NCBI GenBank assembly: GCA_035545895.1
Contig: DASZXJ010000085.1
Span: 1-60,192 of the forward strand
DNA length: 60,192 bases
Source: DASZXJ01 sp035545895
Lineage (GTDB): Bacteria > Planctomycetota > Phycisphaerae > Tepidisphaerales > Tepidisphaeraceae
Direction of reading: 5' to 3'
How positions within the stretch are numbered: position 1 is the first letter of the stretch; each line of letters starts with the position of its first letter. The notes beneath the pieces are model-generated. The model was not told where the DNA came from. It did no database searches and worked only from the letters and a program-made list of their open reading frames with translations. Shown one piece after another: positions 49,508-57,365 of the stretch. A program made the position numbers and the translations under genes.

Positions 49508-51646
49508 ATGGGTCTCTCACCCACCACTGCCCGCGCGCTATTTATGGCCGTGCTGGCGTTGGTGCTGGGCGGATCGCTCCGGGCGGCCGAGGTTTCCACG
49601 GCCGAGATCGAAAATCGCAGGTGCCTCAATTGCCACGGCCAGTCACAAATGGCGCAGATGCCTCCCGAGGAGAGGCAGGTCATGGTGGCGGCGACAACCC
49701 AGCCATCAAGTCAACCCGAACTTCGCAGGCCGGGACTTTATGTCCGCCGCGACGCCCTCGATGATTCAGTGCATGACAAACTCGCCTGCTCGGATTGTCA
49801 TACCCAGGCCAAAACACTACCACATGCCCAGAACCTCGGCAGGCCAACTTGCAACACCAATTGCCACGCGGACGCAAACTCTCAATACCTGCAAGGCGAG
49901 CACGCCGATGCATTGGCGAAAGGCAAGATCGATGCGCCCACCTGCGTGACCTGTCACGGCGGGCATGACATTCTTGCAAAAACCAACCGCCAATCGAAAA
50001 CGTTTCCGCTCAACATCGTGAAGATCTGCGGTGACTGCCACAAGCAGCATGTAACGGCGGATGGATCGGATGGCGCGGATCACATTCAGCACTATCTGGA
50101 CAGCGTCCATGGCCGCGCCGTGACGAAACAGGGCCTATCGGTTGCCGCGACGTGCGAGGATTGTCATAGCAATCACCGCGTCTTGCCAGCTTCGAATCTT
50201 AAATCCTCCGTCAATCGACAAAACATCAGCGCAACCTGCGGGCGTTGCCATACGGGCGTTTCAGAAACGTATGTGACCAGCGTGCACGGCGAGCAGGTTG
50301 TCAAAGGCGACACCAAGGCGCCGGTTTGTTCAGATTGCCATACCGCGCACGCGATTACACGAACCGATATTCCAAGTTTCCAACTCGATATCGTCAATGA
50401 ATGCGGCACCTGCCACGACAAACCGCGCAAGGGTAGTGAGAGCAAGCTGACTCTCTTCGATACCTATCGCATGAGTTATCACGGCCAGGTGACATCCCTC
50501 GGCATGACCCGCGCCGCCCGATGCAGCGATTGCCACGGCGCGCATGACATCAAACGATTGGCCGATCCAACTTCACGGCTAAGCGATGCCAATCGCCTGC
50601 AAACCTGTCAGCAATGCCATCACGAAGCCACCGCGAAATTCGCGGAATTCCAGGCTCATGCGGATTTTCACGATGCCGAACGCTATCCGCTGTTGCATGG
50701 CGTTTGGATGTATTTCGTCATCATGATGAGCTTTGCATTTGGCTTCTTCGGACTGCATTCGATCTTGTGGTTCATCCGGTCGTGGATCGAGCGCATCAAG
50801 CATGGTCCGCATCCGACCCATCACCACAGCCCCAATCGTATCCGGCGATTTAATTTCGTCGACCGAATCAACCACGCCTTCGTGATCATCAGCTTTTTCG
50901 GGCTGACGCTCACAGGATTGCCGCTGCTTTATGCGGACAAACCCTGGGGCAAAGAGTTGGCACGAATGTTGGGCGGTCCAAGCTTCGCAGGTTATCTGCA
51001 TCGCTTTTTCGCGATCATGCTGATCGTCAATTTTGCGGTGCATTTTGGCGGCGTGTTCCGCAGGTTCAAAGAAGCCGGCATTAAGAAGATGCTCTTTGGA
51101 CCGACCACCATGCTGCCGAGACTCAAAGACTTTACCGATTGTCTTGGCATGTGGCGATGGTTTACGGTCGGCGGCAAGAAGCCGAAGTTCGATCGGTGGA
51201 CTTATTGGGAAAAATTCGACTATGTCGCCGAAGTCGGCGGCTCGATGATCATCGGGCTATCCGGACTGATGTTGTGGTTCCCGGTCTTTTTTTCACATTA
51301 CCTGCCTGGCTGGATCTTCAATATCGCCACCGTCGTGCACGGCTATGAAGCACTGCTTGCCATTGGCTTCATCTTCACGATTCACTTCTTCAACGCACAT
51401 TTGCGGCTCGAAAAATTCCCGGTTGACGACGTGATGTTTACCGGATCGCTGCCTGAAGAGGAATTCAAGGAAGAGCGCGGCACGGAGTACGAACGGCTGG
51501 CTGCAACCGGCCAACTCGATGCGCTGCGTGTGGCGCCTCCGAAGCGGTGGCACCGTGTATTCGCCGTGATCATGGGAATGCTCACGATGGCGATCGGTAC
51601 GACGCTGGTCATCCTGATCATCCTCGCCGGATTACGCTGGATATAG
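49508..51646 (+). CDS. CbcL-like multihaem cytochrome c / cytochrome b fusion
   Basis: 712 residues. A Sec signal (ALFMAVLALVLGGSLRAAE) leads to a periplasmic part with 11 haem c motifs: ten CxxCH (such as CLNCH, CSDCH, CGDCH, CQQCH) and one CX3CH (CNTNCH). From about residue 400 there are about six membrane spans with a b-type cytochrome domain of the HydC/FdnI type (DRINHAFVIISFFGLTLTG, YLHRFFAIMLIVNFAVHFG). The layout is that of Geobacter CbcL, an inner-membrane menaquinol oxidase that feeds electrons to periplasmic cytochromes. The start is uncertain: ATGs at 49427 and 49544 are also in frame. First gene of a five-gene operon under the sigma-54 promoter. Confidence 0.82.
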   Translation: MGLSPTTARALFMAVLALVLGGSLRAAEVSTAEIENRRCLNCHGQSQMAQMPPEERQVMVAATTQPSSQPELRRPGLYVRRDALDDSVHDKLACSDCHTQAKTLPHAQNLGRPTCNTNCHADANSQYLQGEHADALAKGKIDAPTCVTCHGGHDILAKTNRQSKTFPLNIVKICGDCHKQHVTADGSDGADHIQHYLDSVHGRAVTKQGLSVAATCEDCHSNHRVLPASNLKSSVNRQNISATCGRCHTGVSETYVTSVHGEQVVKGDTKAPVCSDCHTAHAITRTDIPSFQLDIVNECGTCHDKPRKGSESKLTLFDTYRMSYHGQVTSLGMTRAARCSDCHGAHDIKRLADPTSRLSDANRLQTCQQCHHEATAKFAEFQAHADFHDAERYPLLHGVWMYFVIMMSFAFGFFGLHSILWFIRSWIERIKHGPHPTHHHSPNRIRRFNFVDRINHAFVIISFFGLTLTGLPLLYADKPWGKELARMLGGPSFAGYLHRFFAIMLIVNFAVHFGGVFRRFKEAGIKKMLFGPTTMLPRLKDFTDCLGMWRWFTVGGKKPKFDRWTYWEKFDYVAEVGGSMIIGLSGLMLWFPVFFSHYLPGWIFNIATVVHGYEALLAIGFIFTIHFFNAHLRLEKFPVDDVMFTGSLPEEEFKEERGTEYERLAATGQLDALRVAPPKRWHRVFAVIMGMLTMAIGTTLVILIILAGLRWI

Positions 51647-51668
51647 AACATTAGCGAAGCGTGGAAAC

Positions 51669-53162
51669 ATGGAAACAACTCCGTCCCGTTCACGATGGCT
51701 CAAGGTCCTTGGGCTGAAGCGCCGAACCGGCAAGCGCATTCCATTTCGTCCGACGTTATGGGGTTGGATTCTGATTGCAGGCCTTGCCGGGCTCGTCGGT
51801 TCGGCGGCGTTTGCGGAGTATTCAATGAAGCCGGACTTCTGCCGGTCATGCCACCTCATGGAGCCTTACTATCAGGCATGGCACAACTCCACCCATAAAA
51901 ACGTCGCCTGCGTCGAATGTCATTTTGAACCGGGACTCGAAAACACGCTCAAAGGAAAATGGCAGGCCAGCAGCCAGGCGGTGAAATACATTACACAAAC
52001 TTATGGGTCCAAACCCCACGCCGAGGTTCGCGACACCTCCTGCATGCGCTCGGGTTGTCATGAAAAACGCCTGCTCGAAGGCAAAGTCAATTGGGAAGTC
52101 AAGACCGTCAATGGCGAAAAGATCACCATTCGCTTCGATCATACCCCGCACCTGACTGAAGAGCGCCGAGGCAAGCAGCTTCGATGCGTCTCCTGCCATT
52201 CGCAAATCGTTCAGGGCCAGCATTTGGTTGTCACGCTCGACACCTGTTTCCTCTGCCATTTCAAAGGGCTGGAACATGGTCGTAATGAACAAGTCATTGG
52301 CGGATGCAAAGGGTGTCATGATGCACCAAAAGAGAAAATTCGTCTGGCCACCGGCATGTTCAATCATGCCGACTATCTCAGCCGCGGCGTGACTTGTGAA
52401 AACTGTCACTCCGATGCCGTTAAAGGCGACGGCGCTGTTCCAAAACAATTCTGCTGGAACTGCCACAACCAGGAAAAGCAGATCGCACGCTATGGCGAGA
52501 CAAAATTCATTCACCAGACGCACGTGACCGACCACAAGGTGGAATGTTCAAGCTGCCATGTTCAGATTGAACACAATCTGACGGCTGGCGCGATGAAATA
52601 CGTTCAAACGCCATCAGGCAGTCACCCATCGATTGAAAATGGATCGTGCGGCACCTGTCACGAGCAAACTCACGGAGGGCCTGCGGAATTGTATCGCGGG
52701 ATCGGGGCGCGCGGCGTTCCGGAAATGCCCAGCCCCATGTTCCGAGCGCAGGTAGATTGTATCGCCTGCCACAAAGCCAAAAAGGAAAAGGATTCCGCGG
52801 CACAAGTTGTCGGGCAGACGTTTGTTGCGGTTCAGGACAGTTGCAATTACTGCCACGGCCCGAAATACGACACGGTTCTGGATACATGGAAACGGCTGAT
52901 CGATACACAACTAACCAAGACGCAAGCGGAATTCGATAAGGCCCGCGATGCGCTGGCTGAATCACATCTGAACAACTACGACAAATTGCAGGCAGATCGC
53001 CTGATGGACGATGCAGCCCACAACATCAACCTGATCAAGCTCGGCCATGGAGTGCACAACGTCAACTATGCGACTGCAGCTTTGAATGTTGCCATGGATA
53101 GCGTGCATGAAGCACGCAAATTGGTTTCCCCCACCACTCGAACAGCAGGAACTGGGCCATGA
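51669..53162 (+). CDS. NapC/NirT-type multihaem cytochrome c
   Basis: 497 residues. One N-terminal anchor span (WILIAGLAGLVGSAAFAEYS) is followed by haem motifs: 11 CxxCH and one CX4CH (CMRSGCH), so 12 in all. The first motif lies in PDFCRSCHLMEPYYQAWHNS, the typical NapC/NirT quinol-site start. NapC/NirT proteins take electrons from menaquinol and pass them to periplasmic partners; this one is far larger than the four-haem type, similar in idea to Geobacter ImcH. Its C-terminal 90 residues are helical and haem-free. It follows the CbcL-like gene by 22 bases and overlaps the next gene by 4. Confidence 0.85.
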   Translation: METTPSRSRWLKVLGLKRRTGKRIPFRPTLWGWILIAGLAGLVGSAAFAEYSMKPDFCRSCHLMEPYYQAWHNSTHKNVACVECHFEPGLENTLKGKWQASSQAVKYITQTYGSKPHAEVRDTSCMRSGCHEKRLLEGKVNWEVKTVNGEKITIRFDHTPHLTEERRGKQLRCVSCHSQIVQGQHLVVTLDTCFLCHFKGLEHGRNEQVIGGCKGCHDAPKEKIRLATGMFNHADYLSRGVTCENCHSDAVKGDGAVPKQFCWNCHNQEKQIARYGETKFIHQTHVTDHKVECSSCHVQIEHNLTAGAMKYVQTPSGSHPSIENGSCGTCHEQTHGGPAELYRGIGARGVPEMPSPMFRAQVDCIACHKAKKEKDSAAQVVGQTFVAVQDSCNYCHGPKYDTVLDTWKRLIDTQLTKTQAEFDKARDALAESHLNNYDKLQADRLMDDAAHNINLIKLGHGVHNVNYATAALNVAMDSVHEARKLVSPTTRTAGTGP

Positions 53163-54658
53163 TCGCCATCGCGACATGGTCAAGCTTTGCAAGGCGTCCG
53201 GCAACACGGGTCGCCGGGATACTATGCATGATTCTCCTTATTAGTGCGGGCTGCGATCGCGATTCCGAACGTCCGGCCGAACCAACGACCGGGCCGGTCG
53301 GATCGTCGATGGAACACTTCGATAGCGCGACAACCAAACAGGTCATGGCATTTGCCCCGACAAAGGCTGCTCCCAAACCAACCGGCGCGCTTGCAAAAGA
53401 CACGTCGTGTATGACGGCCGAGTGTCACGCCAATTTCAGCCGCGCAGCGCAAATCCACAGTCCCGTGGCGCAGCATGCTTGCGATTCCTGTCATGATGCT
53501 GACATCGGTGGTCACAAATATCCGCTGAAACGCAATGCGATCCAAACCTGCACGTTCTGCCATTCGGTTTCGGGCACACAGGGACATCAACACAAAGTTT
53601 TGGAGCAAGGCTGCCTCGTCTGCCATGACGCTCATACATCACAAACCAAATTTCTCTTGAAAGCCGATTCCGTCGAGCAGCTTTGCTCGAAATGTCACGA
53701 GATTCCTCTCAAGAAATTTGCCCATGAACCGTTTGTCAAAGGCGAATGCACGCTCTGCCATCAGCCCCATCAATCAGAAAACAAAGCTCTGCTCCGCGGC
53801 GGCGAAGGTGCCAAGGAATGCTTCACCTGCCACGATGGTTTGCGAGTGGTGATGAGCCAGGCGTCGTTTGTCCATAAGCCGGCTGCCAAGGATTGCAACA
53901 CTTGCCACGACCCGCATTCAACAGACAATCCCAAACAACTGCGGGCTCCGTTGGAACAGAATTGTTATACGTGTCATGACCAGGTCAAAAAACATGTTGA
54001 AGGTTCGAACGTTCAACACGCCGCGATGATGTCGGCCGACAAATGCGCCAATTGTCACAATGCGCATGCATCCGATCAGCGAGACCTCCTGAAGCATCGG
54101 ATGGATCAGGTTTGCCTGACTTGTCACGATAAGCCCATCCCCACCAAGGATAGCCACACAATATTGAGCATGAAATCCGTTTTGGGCGACTCGAAATTCC
54201 TGCATGGCCCGATTCGTGCGGGCAGTTGCTCAGGATGTCACGATCCCCATGGATCGAAATATCCGGATTTGCTGGAAAAGTCGTTTCCTAAAACGTTTTA
54301 CACCTCCTTCGAACTGGGCAAATACGAATTGTGCTTTAGCTGTCACGAGTCGCGAATGGTGCTTGAGGAAAAGACCACCAGCCTGACCAATTTCCGGGAT
54401 GGCGATCGCAACCTGCACTTCATGCATGTCAATCGCGACGATAAAGGCAGAAGCTGCAAGACCTGCCACGCGATCCATGGAAGCGATTTGCCCAACCACA
54501 TGGCCAGCAGCGTTCCATTTGAAGGATCGAACTGGTCGATGCCGATTGAGTTTGCCAAGACATCAAACGGCGGATCGTGTGCCCCCGGTTGCCACGTTCC
54601 CAAGACTTATAGCCGGCTTACACCCACGACCGCCCCAGCCACGCGAGGTGTGAAATGA
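53159..54658 (+). CDS. 15-haem cytochrome c lipoprotein (doubled CXXCH family)
   Basis: 499 residues. A signal peptide with lipobox (MILLISAGCDRD) predicts lipid attachment. I count 15 haem sites: a first CX4CH (CMTAECH), thirteen CxxCH (such as CDSCH, CTFCH, CLVCH, CFTCH, CSGCH, CKTCH) and a last CX3CH (CAPGCH), in DPHG/DAHT-rich repeats of the doubled-CXXCH family. The HFMHVNRDDKGRSCKTCH region near the end is shared with the next gene. It would conduct electrons in the periplasm or at the outer membrane. It overlaps both neighbours by 4 bases (ATGA). Confidence 0.85.
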   Translation: MIAIATWSSFARRPATRVAGILCMILLISAGCDRDSERPAEPTTGPVGSSMEHFDSATTKQVMAFAPTKAAPKPTGALAKDTSCMTAECHANFSRAAQIHSPVAQHACDSCHDADIGGHKYPLKRNAIQTCTFCHSVSGTQGHQHKVLEQGCLVCHDAHTSQTKFLLKADSVEQLCSKCHEIPLKKFAHEPFVKGECTLCHQPHQSENKALLRGGEGAKECFTCHDGLRVVMSQASFVHKPAAKDCNTCHDPHSTDNPKQLRAPLEQNCYTCHDQVKKHVEGSNVQHAAMMSADKCANCHNAHASDQRDLLKHRMDQVCLTCHDKPIPTKDSHTILSMKSVLGDSKFLHGPIRAGSCSGCHDPHGSKYPDLLEKSFPKTFYTSFELGKYELCFSCHESRMVLEEKTTSLTNFRDGDRNLHFMHVNRDDKGRSCKTCHAIHGSDLPNHMASSVPFEGSNWSMPIEFAKTSNGGSCAPGCHVPKTYSRLTPTTAPATRGVK

Positions 54659-56043
54659 AAAACTATGTAAACAATCGCGCCGTTCCAATACTGATTTTTA
54701 CAGCTTTTTTCTCGGTCAGCAGTTACGGCCAGACGACAAAGCCATCGCGCGTCATGCCGATGCCCAGTTGCGTAACCAGCCAATGTCATGCTGAGGTAAA
54801 GGAATATAAAGTTGTCCATGGCCCGGTGAACGTCAACGCCTGCGACGCCTGCCATAAACTGGTCGATCCAAAGGAACACAAATTTGAGTTGTCGCGAGAC
54901 AAAACCGCGACCTGCACATTTTGCCACCAGGTCGATACGAGTAACAAAGCGGTTGTCCATAAGCCCGTGACACAAGGCGATTGCCTGGCCTGCCACAACC
55001 CACATGGCGGAAATACAGCCAAGTTCACGCGTGGCAATACGATGAAGGAACTGTGCAATCGCTGTCACCAGGATCTGACGCTGAATAAGAAGATGATTCA
55101 CGGTCCTGCTGCCGCAGGGGCTTGCGATTCCTGCCACCAGGCGCATGCATCGCCCAATCCCAAGCTGCTGGTTGCACAAGGCCGTGATCTATGTCTGACT
55201 TGCCATACTGAAATGAAGAATCAGATGGCCAATGTGAAGTTTACTCATAAGGCCGTCCAGCAGGATTGCACCAATTGCCACGATCCGCATGCGTCCAATT
55301 TTCCGAAGCAAACCAAACAGGCGCCGCTTGACCTATGCACGAGTTGCCATGAGCACGACAAGATCAAGCGCGATGCCACCGAGGCGACATTCAAGCACTC
55401 GATCGTCACCAAGGACAATGCATGCCTGAATTGCCATACGGCACATGGCGGCGATCTGCCCAAGCTCATGCGCACCGATCCGTTGAAGGTCTGCATGAAA
55501 TGCCATAATCAGCCAATTCAGGTGAACAAGGAAAAAACCGTGGCTGCGGTCTCAGAGGTGCTCGACCCGGCCATGAGCAAGCATGGCCCGATCCGCGAGG
55601 GCAACTGCGGCGGCTGTCACAATGTGCATGGCTCAGACATTGCCAAGCTGCTGGTTAAATCGTACCCCGCCACATTCTATCAGCCGTTCGCGCTCGAGAA
55701 GTACGACCTTTGCTTTACATGTCACGATAAGCAGCTCGTGCTTCAGCAAAAAACTGAAGGACTTACCGGCTTCCGCAATGGTGCGGAGAACTTGCACTTT
55801 GTTCACGTGAACAAAAATGATCGCGGCCGAAGTTGCCGCGCATGCCATGAAACGCACGCCAGCGATCAAGACCTGCATGTGCGCGATGCCGTGCCATTTG
55901 GAAACTGGCAGATGCCGATTAACTTCAAGCGCACGACCAGCGGCGGGAGCTGCGCTCCGGGTTGCCATAAAGAACTAAGCTACGATCGGGCGAATCCACT
56001 GATATATACCGCCCCCACCACACAACAAGGAAAGTTGCCATGA
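54655..56043 (+). CDS. 15-haem periplasmic cytochrome c (paralogue of the preceding gene)
   Basis: 462 residues. A Sec signal (ILIFTAFFSVSSYGQ) has no lipobox, so the protein is probably soluble. I count 15 haem sites with the same plan as its neighbour: first CX4CH (CVTSQCH), thirteen CxxCH, last CX3CH (CAPGCH). Aligned blocks such as LHFVHVNKNDRGRSCRACH and HGPIREGNCGGCHNVHGSD show that the two genes arose by tandem duplication. One copy anchored and one free suggests a hand-over chain from membrane to partner. It overlaps the next gene by 4 bases. Confidence 0.86.
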   Translation: MKNYVNNRAVPILIFTAFFSVSSYGQTTKPSRVMPMPSCVTSQCHAEVKEYKVVHGPVNVNACDACHKLVDPKEHKFELSRDKTATCTFCHQVDTSNKAVVHKPVTQGDCLACHNPHGGNTAKFTRGNTMKELCNRCHQDLTLNKKMIHGPAAAGACDSCHQAHASPNPKLLVAQGRDLCLTCHTEMKNQMANVKFTHKAVQQDCTNCHDPHASNFPKQTKQAPLDLCTSCHEHDKIKRDATEATFKHSIVTKDNACLNCHTAHGGDLPKLMRTDPLKVCMKCHNQPIQVNKEKTVAAVSEVLDPAMSKHGPIREGNCGGCHNVHGSDIAKLLVKSYPATFYQPFALEKYDLCFTCHDKQLVLQQKTEGLTGFRNGAENLHFVHVNKNDRGRSCRACHETHASDQDLHVRDAVPFGNWQMPINFKRTTSGGSCAPGCHKELSYDRANPLIYTAPTTQQGKLP

Positions 56044-57023
56044 AACGGTTTCTGACAAAGGCGTGTCTCATGGCACTGGGTTTTTGCGCTCTAGCACGAG
56101 GCGCTGATGCGCCGCCGGCAATTCAATTCGCTGGAAAGGATATAGTCGGCAAGGATGTGACGATTCCAGGGGATCGTCCGACAATCGTGGCATTTGTTAG
56201 AATCGAACAGGCGCAGAGCACCGATGCACTCAAAGCCATTCAGGCAGCAGCCGGCGATCCAAAATTGGCGCAAGTCGTGGTAATTCTCAGCGGCCCCAAC
56301 GCCTCCGCGAACGCAAAGACGATATCAAGCACGCTTCCGCAGTCGTGGCAATTCGTGGCCGACATTGATTTTTCCGCTTCGGGGAAAATGTCCATTCACG
56401 TTTGGCCGACAACGTTGGTGATTAAGACCGATGGCACACAGGTTGCTCATCTTGCCGGAATGCCACAAACATTCGCATCGGAATTACAGGCCGATCTTGA
56501 ATTCGCCTCGGGAAAACTTGACGAGAAGGCATTGCAGCAGCGATTGACCGCCCATGAAGTCATTACAGACAGCCCCGCCCAAGCCGCCAGCCGCCATATC
56601 CAGGTTTCGCAGCGCCTGATCGAGCAAGGTTATTTCGATCAGGCGCGCAACGAACTGAATGAAGGATTGAAGATTGCGCCCCAGGACCCAATGCTGCAAC
56701 TGACGCTTGCACGCGTTTGCGTGCTGCTCAAACAGCCGGCTCAGGCGATAGAAATCCTGGACAAACTGCCGAGCGGTTCGATTCCAAATTGGCAGGTCAG
56801 TCTGATTCGAGGCCGGGCATTGATCGCAACTGAAAAATGGGCTGATGCAAAAGCCGTGTTGCCAGATTCATTAACTCTAAATCCTGACCCGGCTGAAGCA
56901 CACTATTTACTTGGACTATGCTACCAACATGACCAGGACTGGCAGCACGCGGCCGCGGAGTTTCAGTCGGCATTTGAGCGAACCAACACGGGAAAGGCTG
57001 CTGTCGTACCGGCGTCGAAATAA
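56040..57023 (+). CDS. Thioredoxin-fold/TPR periplasmic protein
   Basis: 327 residues. After a signal peptide (ACLMALGFCALARGAD) comes a redoxin-like domain (about 25-160) with the cis-Pro-like element VWPTTLVIKTDGTQ but no CxxC. TPR repeats follow (about 175-310: YFDQARNELNEGLKIAPQ, PAQAIEILDKLPSGS, PAEAHYLLGLCYQHDQDW). The missing active cysteines argue against disulfide reduction; it may bind partner proteins, for example as an assembly factor for the cytochromes. It is the last gene of the operon; its final 61 bases overlap the convergent gene at 56963. Confidence 0.75.
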   Translation: MKRFLTKACLMALGFCALARGADAPPAIQFAGKDIVGKDVTIPGDRPTIVAFVRIEQAQSTDALKAIQAAAGDPKLAQVVVILSGPNASANAKTISSTLPQSWQFVADIDFSASGKMSIHVWPTTLVIKTDGTQVAHLAGMPQTFASELQADLEFASGKLDEKALQQRLTAHEVITDSPAQAASRHIQVSQRLIEQGYFDQARNELNEGLKIAPQDPMLQLTLARVCVLLKQPAQAIEILDKLPSGSIPNWQVSLIRGRALIATEKWADAKAVLPDSLTLNPDPAEAHYLLGLCYQHDQDWQHAAAEFQSAFERTNTGKAAVVPASK

Positions 57024-57346
57024 CGTCTCTTCAATTTCGGTGCCGCGAAAACCAAGCCGGACGCAACCGTAAATAGCATCACCGCCCCGAGGATTATCAC
57101 CATCCGAATCCAGGGTTCTCCGGCTACCTGACGTTCGTTCATCAAAACAACCATTGTCCGCAGCCATTCAAACGCGGCCAGAACAAGAACGATTTGAATG
57201 ACTCGGACTGTCCATGATTTGCGGACAAGTAAAAGCCATGGCAATAACAAACAGGCGACGACCATAACCAAATTACCTGCGTGCAAGAAATGCGCTGCTA
57301 AAACAAGCAGACTCAGAATCACCGGCAATAAAAGTACAAAGCTCAT
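56963..57346 (-). CDS. Small four-TM membrane protein
   Basis: 127 residues from the ATG at 57344-57346, which follows the strong GGAGGATTCGTA. About four spans (FVLLLPVILSLLVLAAHFL, LVMVVACLLLPWLLLV, VIQIVLVLAAFEWLRTMVV and MVIILGAVMLFTVASGLVF). No motif is known. It ends the minus-strand operon of the NHL protein and the 12-haem cytochrome, 19 bases after the latter. Its last 61 bases overlap the end of the TPR gene on the other strand. Confidence 0.75.
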   Translation of the reverse strand: MSFVLLLPVILSLLVLAAHFLHAGNLVMVVACLLLPWLLLVRKSWTVRVIQIVLVLAAFEWLRTMVVLMNERQVAGEPWIRMVIILGAVMLFTVASGLVFAAPKLKRRYFDAGTTAAFPVLVRSNAD

Positions 57347-57365
57347 TACGAATCCTCCGGGCCGT

